The position numbers were made by a program, and so were the translations under genes. A DNA stretch of 5,602 nucleotides from positions 1 through 5,602 of the forward strand of contig JAEWBL010000158.1 of assembly GCA_023391175.1 (NCBI GenBank), written 5' to 3'. Source of the DNA: Pseudomonadota bacterium (lineage in GTDB: Bacteria > Pseudomonadota > Alphaproteobacteria > Rhizobiales > Xanthobacteraceae). Below the pieces are notes generated by a model that had not been told where the DNA came from, searched no databases, and worked only from the letters and a program-made list of their open reading frames with translations. Below, piece after piece: positions 1-5,602 of this stretch; positions within the stretch are counted from its first letter, which is position 1, and each line of letters starts with the position of its first letter.

Positions 1-878
1 GAATCGGGACGGGCGAAGTAGATGTACTCGAAGATGTCGGGGCGGGGCGCCTGCTCGGGGACAAAGCGGAAGGATTCGATGCCATCGTCCGAGATCACCA
101 CGCACTCGCCGTTCTCGATGTCGCGCACGTAGCGCGCGCCGATGATGTCGAGGGCGCAGGTCTCGGAGGCGAGGATGGGGGAGCCGTCCAGCGAGCCGAG
201 CACCAGCGGGCGGATGCCGAGGGGGTCGCGGGCGCCGATGAGCTTCTTGTTGGTGAGCGCCACCAGCGAATAGGCGCCTTCCAGCGTGCGGATGGCGTCG
301 ATGAAGCGGTCCACGAAGCGCGGCTTGCGGGAGCGCGCCACGAGATGGAGGATCACCTCGGTGTCCGTGGTGGACTGGGTGATGGCGCCCTCGCGCACCA
401 GTTGGCGGCGCAGCGTGAGGCCGTTGGTGAGGTTGCCGTTGTGGCCCACGGCGAAGCCACCCGCGTCCAGCTCGGCGAACAAAGGCTGCACGTTGCGCAG
501 CAGGGTCTCGCCGGTGGTGGAGTAGCGCACATGGCCCACCGCGCTGTCGCCGGGCAGGCGGGCGATGACGGCGGCGTCGGAGAACGCGTCGCCCACAAGG
601 CCGAGGCGGCGCTCGGAGTGGAAGCGGCGGCCGTCATAGGAGACGATGCCGGCGGCTTCCTGTCCGCGATGCTGGAGGGCGTGAAGGCCGATGGCGGTGA
701 TGGCCGCGGCCTCGGGGTGGTCGTAGATGCCGAAGACGCCGCATTCCTCGCGGAGGCGGTCGCCGTTCAGGTCGAGATCGAGAGCGGTGCGACCGCCTGC
801 GTGGTCTTCACCGTCTGCGCGGGAAGCGCTTTCACCGCCGGCCACTGAGATCGGCCCGTCACATCCCAAGTCCATCAT
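1..878 (-). CDS. purF: Amidophosphoribosyltransferase, N-terminal 292 residues (3' end cut by window edge)
   Basis: Catalyses the first committed step of de novo purine synthesis: PRPP plus glutamine gives 5-phosphoribosylamine, in the cytoplasm. The visible part is the class II glutamine amidotransferase domain and the start of the phosphoribosyltransferase domain. The expected nucleophile is Cys46 in EECGVFG, exposed after propeptide removal. QHRGQEAAG (69-77), HVRYSTTG with Arg118, HNGNLTN (146-152, oxyanion-hole Asn147/Gly148), DTEVI with Asp172, ARDPLGIRPLVLG and EYIYFARPD near the edge all match the family. The EECGVFG and ASETCA motifs resemble the Bacillus subtilis (propeptide, Fe-S) type more than the E. 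coli type. Two adjacent ATGs (878 and 875) follow a GGAGGG site; either could start, and the first is used here. The 45-residue leader before Cys46 is long. Residue 281 is Asp where homologues have a Cys cluster ligand. The gene lies downstream of cvpA and may be cotranscribed with it. Confidence 0.97.
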   Translation of the reverse strand, partial: MMDLGCDGPISVAGGESASRADGEDHAGGRTALDLDLNGDRLREECGVFGIYDHPEAAAITAIGLHALQHRGQEAAGIVSYDGRRFHSERRLGLVGDAFSDAAVIARLPGDSAVGHVRYSTTGETLLRNVQPLFAELDAGGFAVGHNGNLTNGLTLRRQLVREGAITQSTTDTEVILHLVARSRKPRFVDRFIDAIRTLEGAYSLVALTNKKLIGARDPLGIRPLVLGSLDGSPILASETCALDIIGARYVRDIENGECVVISDDGIESFRFVPEQAPRPDIFEYIYFARPD

Positions 879-881
879 GCA

Positions 882-887
882 CCCTCC
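882..887 (-). promoter_or_regulatory. Shine-Dalgarno site of purF
   Basis: On the minus strand GGAGGG is followed by TGC and then two tandem ATG codons. It lies 3 nt before the first ATG (878) and 6 nt before the second (875), so spacing slightly favours the second. The site supports initiation here rather than at an in-frame GTG codon (residue 12, at 845). Confidence 0.75.
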
Positions 888-984
888 GCGCGGGCCGGTC
901 AGGCAGCGCCGTGCGAGCTTGCGCCGGGCAATCGGAACCGGGAGCACCCATAGCGCGGAAGGCGCATGCCCCCGCGTGAATGCC

Positions 985-1000
985 CCGGCCGACAGGCCGG
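985..1000 (-). other. GC-rich hairpin in the cvpA–purF spacer
   Basis: CCGGCC, a 4-nt loop and GGCCGG form a perfect 6-bp stem, 24 nt after the cvpA stop codon and about 106 nt before purF. In the direction of transcription it is followed by GGGCATTCACG, not by a T-run, so it is not a classic intrinsic terminator. It could be an mRNA processing or stability element, or chance at this base composition. Apart from this hairpin and the purF ribosome binding site I see nothing recognisable in the 146-nt spacer; no clear sigma-70 promoter is visible. Confidence 0.35.
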
Positions 1001-1024
1001 TCTGTTGCTGCCCCCAAAAAGAAC

Positions 1025-1600
1025 CTAACGCTGTCCCCCCGTCGGGGCGGCCGGGGCGGCAGTCGTGTCACCCTCCTCAGCGGCGGGCGGCTTCTTCAAC
1101 TTGTTCAAAATGGTGTTTTCAGGGTCATCCGGCAACTGCGCCTTCAGCCACTCCCCCGCTTTCGTGATGGCGGGAAGCGATTTTGCGTTGGCGACCCACG
1201 GCGGCTGCTTCTCGGGCGGCACCAGCCAGTTGAAGAACAGGAGCGCGATCACCATCAGCAGCAGCCCGCGGGCGAGGCCGAAGGCGAAGCCCAAAGTGCG
1301 GTCGAGGGCGCCGATTCGGCTGTCGAGCACCAGATCCGAGATGCGCGCGGTGATGATGGAGGCAATGAGCAGCGTGCCGAGGAACAGCAATGCCACCGTC
1401 ACCGCAAGAGCCGCGGAGTCCTGCGAGATGTATTGCTTCACCACAGGCAGAGCGGACTTGTAGAAATAGACGGTGACGCCGGCTGCGACTGCCCAGGACA
1501 GGATGGAGAAGACTTCCCGCAGAAAGCCGCGAACCATCGCCAGGATGCCGGAAATCAGCATCACCGAGAGAACGATAATGTCGAGCAAGGTTATGGGCAT
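1025..1600 (-). CDS. cvpA: CvpA family inner-membrane protein
   Basis: A 191-residue protein of the CvpA family, named for colicin V production in E. coli, where cvpA also precedes purF. The biochemical role is not well defined; in enterobacteria it has been linked to envelope function and resistance to bile stress. The sequence shows four hydrophobic segments at about residues 3-23, 29-47, 63-87 and 103-127, with the family-typical LLDIIVL start, MVRGFLREV after helix 1 and LDRTLGFAFGLARG before helix 4. A soluble tail rich in Pro, Ala, Lys and Glu follows (about 128-191). The ATG at 1600 was chosen because it places the first helix at the N-terminus as in homologues. An in-frame GTG at 1627 would add nine residues (giving 200) and has no better ribosome site; only a weak GGAT lies 10 nt before the ATG. 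It sits 108 nt after radA and 146 nt before purF, all codirectional, suggesting a shared transcript. Confidence 0.93.
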   Translation of the reverse strand: MPITLLDIIVLSVMLISGILAMVRGFLREVFSILSWAVAAGVTVYFYKSALPVVKQYISQDSAALAVTVALLFLGTLLIASIITARISDLVLDSRIGALDRTLGFAFGLARGLLLMVIALLFFNWLVPPEKQPPWVANAKSLPAITKAGEWLKAQLPDDPENTILNKLKKPPAAEEGDTTAAPAAPTGGQR

Positions 1601-1656
1601 CGGCGCATCGATCCGTGATGGGCGCACCGCCGGACGCGCATGCGCGCGACCCGCCC

Positions 1657-1683
1657 ACCCCCGGAGAGCCCAGCCGCGGGGGT
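1657..1683 (-). other. Hairpin in the radA–cvpA spacer
   Basis: ACCCCCG (1657-1663) and CGGGGGT (1677-1683) are perfect inverted arms around a 13-nt loop, starting 26 nt beyond the radA stop codon. No T-run follows on the minus strand, so it is a poor intrinsic terminator; it may mark the radA 3' end or have no function. A perfect 12-bp palindrome, CGCGCATGCGCG (1635-1646), lies between it and cvpA. The 108-nt spacer shows no convincing promoter. Confidence 0.35.
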
Positions 1684-1708
1684 GATATAGCTTGCGCGCC
1701 CGCCCGCG

Positions 1709-3199
1709 TCACCTTTCCTCGTCGTCGCTCCAGTCCGCGTGCTGGATGGCCCTTTGCGGGGGATTGCGGTCACTGGAGACCCGCGTTTCGCGCATGGCAG
1801 TGTCGCGCGTCTCGCGCGGAGCCCGGCGAGGGGCGCTGGCCGCGATGCCGGCCACCAGCTCCGCCAGCGAGGAGACGGGCCGCACCGAGACCGGCGGGTC
1901 GAGCCCGTCGAGGCCGCCGGAGGGGATGACGGCACTGCCGAAGCCGAGCTTTGCCGCCTCCTTCAGCCGCGCCTGCGCCTGCGAGACGGGGCGCACCGCG
2001 CCGGTGAGGCTCGCCTCGCCGAAATGCACCGCATCCGCCGGCAAGGGCGCGCCGGTGAGGGAGGAGACGAGCGCGGCGGCCACCGCGAGGTCCGCCGCCG
2101 GCTCGCCGATCTTCAGCCCGCCGGCGACGTTCAGATAGACATCGTGCCCGCCGAGCCGCACGCCGCAGCGGGCATCGAGCACCGCCAGCACCATGGAGAG
2201 GCGGTTGGGGTCCCACCCCACCACCGCCCGGCGCGGGGTGCCCAGCGAAGAGGGGGCGACCAGCGCCTGGATCTCCACCAGCACCGGCCGCGTGCCCTCC
2301 ATGCCGGCGAACACGGCGGTGCCCGGCGCCCCGGCGTCGCGGTTGGACAGGAACAGCTCGGAGGGGTTCGCCACCTCGGAGAGCCCGCGCCCGGTCATCT
2401 CGAACACGCCGATCTCGTCGGTGGGGCCGAAGCGGTTCTTCTGCGCGCGCAGGATGCGGAACTGGTGGCCGCCGTCGCCCTCGAAGGAGAACACCGCGTC
2501 CACCATGTGCTCCACCACGCGGGGGCCGGCGATCTGCCCATCCTTGGTGACATGGCCGACGAGGATCACGCAGGCCCCCGTCTGCTTGGCATAGCGCACG
2601 AGAAGCTGGGCGGAGGTGCGCACCTGCGTCACCGTTCCCGGCGCGCTCTCCACGCTGTCCGACCACATGGTCTGGATGGAATCGATCACGACCATGTGAA
2701 CGGGCGGCCCGCCGGAGAGCGTGGCGATGATGTTTTCCGCATTGGTCTCGGCCGCCAGGCCCACGTCCGCCTTTTCCAGTCCGAGCCGCTGGGCGCGCAG
2801 GCGCACCTGGTCCACCGCCTCCTCGCCGGAGACGTAGACGACGCGCTGCCCGCGCTGGGCGAGCGCTGCCGAGGCCTGCACCAGCAGGGTGGACTTGCCG
2901 ATGCCGGGGTCGCCGCCGATGAGCAGGATGGAGCCCGGCACGAAGCCGCCGCCGGCCACCCTGTCCAGCTCCCCGATGCCGGAGACGAGGCGCGGGGCGG
3001 GCTTGGCGGTGCCTTCCAGCTTTTCCAGCACCACCGCGCGGCCCTTGCGGCCGGAGCGCTGGGCGGCCGGGACGCTGGCGGCCACCGCCACCTCTTCCGA
3101 AATGGTGTTCCAGCCACCGCACGCTTCGCACTTGCCCTGCCAGCGGGCATAGACCGCGCCGCAGGACTGGCAGATGAAGGACGTGTCGCGCCGGGCCAT
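1709..3199 (-). CDS. radA: DNA repair protein RadA (Sms), branch-migration ATPase
   Basis: RadA is a RecA-like hexameric helicase that promotes branch migration and processing of recombination intermediates with RecA. At 496 residues it is somewhat longer than the roughly 460 of E. coli. Visible in order: a four-cysteine zinc finger (Cys10, Cys13, Cys24, Cys27 in ICQSCG…CEACGGW); a linker; an ATPase core with Walker A GGDPGIGKST (95-104, Lys102); Walker B VVIDS (about 170-174); the RadA signature KNRFG (254-258); and a Lon-protease-like C-terminal domain (about 290-455) including GEASLTGAVRPV. The last 40 residues form an Arg-rich then acidic tail ending WSDDEER. The ATG at 3199 gives MARRDTSF, the usual family start, 8 nt after a GAGGG site; an ATG at 3205 and a GTG at 3208 are less likely. 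It is followed codirectionally by cvpA and purF and divides from the Rieske gene across about 225 nt. Confidence 0.98.
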   Translation of the reverse strand: MARRDTSFICQSCGAVYARWQGKCEACGGWNTISEEVAVAASVPAAQRSGRKGRAVVLEKLEGTAKPAPRLVSGIGELDRVAGGGFVPGSILLIGGDPGIGKSTLLVQASAALAQRGQRVVYVSGEEAVDQVRLRAQRLGLEKADVGLAAETNAENIIATLSGGPPVHMVVIDSIQTMWSDSVESAPGTVTQVRTSAQLLVRYAKQTGACVILVGHVTKDGQIAGPRVVEHMVDAVFSFEGDGGHQFRILRAQKNRFGPTDEIGVFEMTGRGLSEVANPSELFLSNRDAGAPGTAVFAGMEGTRPVLVEIQALVAPSSLGTPRRAVVGWDPNRLSMVLAVLDARCGVRLGGHDVYLNVAGGLKIGEPAADLAVAAALVSSLTGAPLPADAVHFGEASLTGAVRPVSQAQARLKEAAKLGFGSAVIPSGGLDGLDPPVSVRPVSSLAELVAGIAASAPRRAPRETRDTAMRETRVSSDRNPPQRAIQHADWSDDEER

Positions 3200-3207
3200 G
3201 AGCATCA

Positions 3208-3212
3208 CCCTC
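3208..3212 (-). promoter_or_regulatory. Shine-Dalgarno site of radA
   Basis: GAGGG on the minus strand lies 8 nt before the ATG at 3199 but only 2 nt before the ATG at 3205, which decides for the shorter protein beginning MARRDTSF. Confidence 0.7.
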
Positions 3213-3411
3213 GGCGCGGGCGGACCGGCCGGGTCTGGAGGCCCGAATCTCGGGCGATGTTCTCCTTATACCCCATTGGCCTCGCGTCATGGGGAGCGGA
3301 GCGAACGACCGGCTTGGCCTTCAGAGTTGCGCGCGCCCTGCGGCGCATCTCCAGATGGCGGGAGCGGGACACCTCTGCTAATCACCCTGCGCTGCCCTTT
3401 TCCGTGACGTC

Positions 3412-3417
3412 AGGGGA
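3412..3417 (+). promoter_or_regulatory. Shine-Dalgarno site of the Rieske oxygenase gene
   Basis: AGGGGA lies 6 nt before the GTG at 3424. It decides for this GTG start, as the next in-frame ATG comes only at residue 100, inside the Rieske domain. Confidence 0.75.
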
Positions 3418-3423
3418 TCGCCC

Positions 3424-4632
3424 GTGTTCCAAGACCCGTCGGTTCCTTCCTCTGCCGCCCCCGCCTCCGGCCAGCCCGCCGAATGGGTGCGCGCGGCCAC
3501 CGATCCCGCCGCCTTCGCGGCGGAGCAGCAGGCGCTGGGGCGGGTGTGGACCTTCCTGTGCCTCGATGGGGAGGTCAGTGAGGACGGCCAGTGGTTCCGC
3601 ACCGATCTCGGCGGGCGCTCCGTCTTCATCCAGCGTTTCGGCGACCGGCTGCGCGGCTTCGAGAATGTCTGCGCCCACCGCTTCCACCCCATCCGCCGCG
3701 AGCGGAGCGGGAAGGGTGCCATGGTCTGCGCGTTCCACCACTGGCGCTACAATGCCGAGGGCCAGGCGCTGGGCATCCCCGTCTGCGACGAGGCCTATGG
3801 CTGCCTGCCGAAGCAGCTTGGCGCGCACCTGAAGCCCATCGAGGTGGAGGCGTTCGCCGGTCTCGTGTTCGGGCGGTTTCCCGATCCGGACGGTGAGACC
3901 CTCGCGGACTTTCTCGGCGACGCCGCGCCCATCCTCGCCGCGCTCTGCCCGCCCGGGCGCACCTTCACCCGCTTCGGCGGGGAGGTGCCCGCCAACTGGA
4001 AGTTCCTCACCCACGTGACGCTGGACGACTACCATATCGTCGCCGTCCACCCCTCCACCTTCGGCGCCAACGGCTATCTGAAGGCGAAGGAGGTCACCTA
4101 TGCGCGCTTCGGCCGGCACAGCCTCTACACCACCGAGCCGGGGGACGACCCGGTGGCGGGCGTGCTCGCCGATTGCCGGGCGGGCACCTATCGCGCCCGC
4201 GACTATCTCATCGTGAACCTGTTCCCCACCTTCGGGGCGTCCCAGTTCCACACCATCGACCTGTTCGGCCGCTCCTATTATTCGGTCATGGTGCTGCGCT
4301 ATGCGCCGCTGGCCCATGACCGCTCGCGGCTGGAGGGCTGGCTCATCCAGGGCCCCATCGCGCCGCCGCGGCAGGGTCTGCTCGGCCTTTTCGACCGCTT
4401 CGCGCAGAAAATGATCGCACGCATCGTGCCCTTCTACGCGCGCCGCGTGCTCGCCGAGGACAATGCGGTGTGCGAGGGCCAGCAGAGCGTCGCCCGGCAG
4501 ATCACGGAGGACCAGCGCCTGAGCCCCGCCTTCGAGAAGCGCATCGGCTGGTTCGAGGAGACCTATGCGGCGGAGCTGGCCGCCGCACAGGCCCCGGTCG
4601 CCCCCAAGCGCGCCCCTCAGCCGCCGATGTAG
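3424..4632 (+). CDS. Rieske [2Fe-2S] non-heme iron oxygenase, alpha-subunit-like, substrate unknown
   Basis: A 402-residue protein with the two-domain layout of ring-hydroxylating (Rieske) oxygenase large subunits. The Rieske domain (about 40-150) carries Cys83-x-His85, 16 residues, then Cys102-x-x-His105, the full set of [2Fe-2S] ligands. The catalytic SRPBCC-type domain (about 185-385) carries NWK (191-193), Asp201, His204 and His209 in LDDYHIVAVHP, and Asp346 in AEDNAVCEGQQ. These match the bridging Asp and the 2-His-1-carboxylate iron site (naphthalene dioxygenase Asp205, His208, His213, Asp362). A soluble enzyme hydroxylating or demethylating an organic substrate is expected, but the substrate cannot be read from sequence. 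No ferredoxin, reductase or beta subunit is in the window, so electrons must come from elsewhere. The motif CAFHHW has His where CPYHGW is common. The start is GTG with a good ribosome site. The Pro-rich tail (about 390-402) overlaps the 3' end of alr. Codon use looks like the neighbours, with no sign of recent transfer. Confidence 0.93.
   Translation: MFQDPSVPSSAAPASGQPAEWVRAATDPAAFAAEQQALGRVWTFLCLDGEVSEDGQWFRTDLGGRSVFIQRFGDRLRGFENVCAHRFHPIRRERSGKGAMVCAFHHWRYNAEGQALGIPVCDEAYGCLPKQLGAHLKPIEVEAFAGLVFGRFPDPDGETLADFLGDAAPILAALCPPGRTFTRFGGEVPANWKFLTHVTLDDYHIVAVHPSTFGANGYLKAKEVTYARFGRHSLYTTEPGDDPVAGVLADCRAGTYRARDYLIVNLFPTFGASQFHTIDLFGRSYYSVMVLRYAPLAHDRSRLEGWLIQGPIAPPRQGLLGLFDRFAQKMIARIVPFYARRVLAEDNAVCEGQQSVARQITEDQRLSPAFEKRIGWFEETYAAELAAAQAPVAPKRAPQPPM
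4617..4632. other. Tail-to-tail overlap of the Rieske gene and alr
   Basis: The alr stop (TGA, plus positions 4617-4619) lies inside the last codons of the Rieske gene, whose TAG is at 4630-4632. The last amino acids of both proteins are therefore encoded on opposite strands of the same 16 bp. There is no room for a terminator between the genes, so any must lie within the opposing coding sequence. Confidence 0.9.
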
Positions 4633-5602
4633 CGGCGGGCGTAGCGGGCGCCGAGGGACGTGAGGACCTCGTAGCCGATGGTGCCGGAGCGGGCCGCGAG
4701 GTCGTCCACGCTGATGCCGTCGCCGAGGAACACGGCCACGTCGCCCCGCTGCACCGCGCCCTCGGGCAGGTCGGTGATGTCGAGGGTGGCGAGGTCCATG
4801 GAGACGCGGCCCACCAGATGGCAGCGCCGGCCGGCGACGATGGCCTCCACCCCCTTGGCGAGGTCGGAGGAGCCCGCGGCGCGAAACAGCCCGTCCGCAT
4901 AGCCGATGGAGACGGTGGCGAGGCGGCTCGGCCGCTTCAGCCGCTCGGCGGCGCCGTAGCCCACCGTTTCGCCGGCCGCGACGGTGGAGATCTGGATGAT
5001 CTTCACCTCCAGCCGCACAGCGGGACGCAGCGGCGGCACGCCGGTGATGGCGACGCCGCCATAGAGGAAGATGCCCGGACGGACCAGCTCGAAGCGGAAA
5101 TCGCGGCCCAGCAGGGTGCCGGCGGAATTGGCCAGCGAGCCCGGCACGCCGCGGAAGCGGCGGATCACGTCGGCGAACACCGCGCGCTGGCGGGCGGTGA
5201 GCGCATGGCCGGGGGTGTCGGCGCAGGCGAGGTGGCTCATGACGAGGCTCGGCGTGAAGCCGAGCATCTTGCGCGTCCCGGCGAGCTGTACCGCCTCGTC
5301 CACCGAGAGGCCGAGCCGGTTCATGCCGGTATCCACATGGATGGCGGCGGGCAGGTCGGCGCCCCGCTCGCGGCAGAAGTCGCTCCATTCGGTGATCTCG
5401 GGCACCGAGCCGAGCACCGGCCGCAGGTTCGCCGCCACATGGTCGGCGGCCGTCCCCGGCAGAAGGCCGTTGAGCACGTGGATCACCGCCTCGGGCAGCA
5501 GCGCGCGCAGCTCCAGCGCCTCCTTGAAATGGGCGACGAAGAAGGTGCGGGCGCCGGGCGTCCCCCGGGCCGGCGCGCCCCCGTCGCTGCCGCGGCCATA
5601 GG
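4617..5602 (-). CDS. alr: Alanine racemase, C-terminal 327 residues (5' end cut by window edge)
   Basis: A PLP enzyme interconverting L- and D-alanine for peptidoglycan, cytoplasmic and normally a homodimer. The visible part opens with YGRG, which fits the residues just after the PLP-binding Lys (KADAYG motif); the Lys itself and about 40 N-terminal residues lie beyond the window. The TIM-barrel and C-terminal beta domains show DTGMNRLG (Arg94 of the fragment), MSHLACAD, NSAGTLL, RPGIFLYGG, VGYG (Tyr215, the second catalytic base, equivalent to Geobacillus Tyr265), IGYADG (Tyr234), VSMD (Met268, Asp269) and the closing GTIGYEVLTSLGARYARRY, so the C-terminus is complete. His88 stands where the Geobacillus enzyme has the carbamylated Lys129. 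An internal GTG at 5486 is not the true start, since the homologous frame stays open to the edge. The gene converges on the Rieske gene with a 16-bp overlap; in related genomes alr commonly precedes radA. Confidence 0.96.
   Translation of the reverse strand, partial: YGRGSDGGAPARGTPGARTFFVAHFKEALELRALLPEAVIHVLNGLLPGTAADHVAANLRPVLGSVPEITEWSDFCRERGADLPAAIHVDTGMNRLGLSVDEAVQLAGTRKMLGFTPSLVMSHLACADTPGHALTARQRAVFADVIRRFRGVPGSLANSAGTLLGRDFRFELVRPGIFLYGGVAITGVPPLRPAVRLEVKIIQISTVAAGETVGYGAAERLKRPSRLATVSIGYADGLFRAAGSSDLAKGVEAIVAGRRCHLVGRVSMDLATLDITDLPEGAVQRGDVAVFLGDGISVDDLAARSGTIGYEVLTSLGARYARRYIGG

Larger units (their letters stand above)
3200..3423. promoter_or_regulatory. Divergent intergenic region between radA and the Rieske oxygenase gene
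   Basis: About 224 nt must hold the promoters for both directions. Small inverted repeats seen: GCCCGA/TCGGGC with a 3-nt loop (3241-3255, in the presumed radA leader); CCCCAT (3271-3276) facing ATGGGG (3289-3294) across 12 nt; and CATCT-CC-AGATG (3346-3357). A minus-strand TATAAG (3265-3270) could be a -10 box for radA, but I see no good -35 partner. On the plus strand only a weak GCTAAT (3377-3382) is visible. The region contains no credible gene. The dyads could be operators for an unknown regulator or chance. Confidence 0.5.

Noticed and set aside
1635..1646. Perfect palindrome CGCGCATGCGCG as a possible operator or attachment site.
   Set aside because: A 12-bp palindrome of alternating G and C is easily met by chance at this composition, and no paired copy or nearby regulator is visible.
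1657..1683. Intrinsic terminator after radA.
   Set aside because: The stem is plausible but the loop is 13 nt and no T-run follows on the minus strand, so it is kept only as a hairpin.
3292..3308. Purine-rich GGGGAGCGGAGCGAACG segment as a ribosome binding site or small-gene start.
   Set aside because: No start codon at suitable spacing opens a frame with recognisable protein character before the Rieske gene.
1739..3832. A 697-codon open frame on the plus strand opposite radA.
   Set aside because: The translation is His/Arg/Gly/Ala-rich, typical of an antisense shadow of a GC-rich gene, while radA on the other strand has every family motif.
3382..5388. A 668-codon open frame on the minus strand crossing both alr and the Rieske gene.
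   Set aside because: It is out of frame with alr and antisense to the Rieske gene, its protein is Arg/Gly/Ala/Pro-rich low-complexity and matches no family. Long empty frames are expected at this GC content.
5484..5486. GTG at 5486 as the start of alr.
   Set aside because: The same frame continues upstream to the window edge with family-typical sequence (YGRG, FFVAHFKEALELR), so this codon is an internal Val.

Overview
The window is a very GC-rich stretch (roughly 70% by eye) with dense, almost gap-free coding. Four genes lie on the minus strand and one on the plus strand. The gene order alr–radA–cvpA–purF, read on the minus strand, together with the codon bias, fits an alphaproteobacterium of the order Hyphomicrobiales (Rhizobiales). 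A Xanthobacteraceae-like host (Xanthobacter/Azorhizobium/Ancylobacter type) is my best guess. This is inferred from synteny and protein style, not from a database match.

Layout from left to right: (1) 1-878, minus: the N-terminal 292 residues of amidophosphoribosyltransferase (purF), running off the left edge. (2) 879-1024: a spacer with one GC-rich hairpin. (3) 1025-1600, minus: the CvpA-family membrane protein. (4) 1601-1708: a spacer with a hairpin and a short palindrome. (5) 1709-3199, minus: full-length DNA repair protein RadA. (6) 3200-3423: a divergent intergenic region holding the start signals of radA and of the plus-strand gene, plus several small inverted repeats. (7) 3424-4632, plus: a complete Rieske non-heme iron oxygenase alpha-subunit-like protein of unknown substrate. 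(8) 4617-5602, minus: alanine racemase (alr), running off the right edge and lacking its N-terminus with the PLP lysine. Its 3' end overlaps the Rieske gene tail to tail by 16 bp.

Functionally, most of the window is housekeeping: cell-wall D-alanine supply (Alr), recombinational repair (RadA), a CvpA-type inner-membrane protein and the first committed step of purine synthesis (PurF). radA, cvpA and purF are codirectional with spacers of about 108 and 146 nt and no convincing intrinsic terminator, so they may be cotranscribed. The Rieske oxygenase is the accessory element. It sits on the opposite strand inside an otherwise codirectional housekeeping block, with its own Shine-Dalgarno site, intact metal-ligand residues and no visible reductase, ferredoxin or beta subunit.

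I do not see a mobile element, CRISPR array, tRNA/rRNA gene or obvious new multi-gene system. The points most worth a second look are the orphan Rieske gene, an Asp where PurF homologues carry a Cys iron-sulfur ligand, and a His at the site of the carbamylated Lys in Alr.
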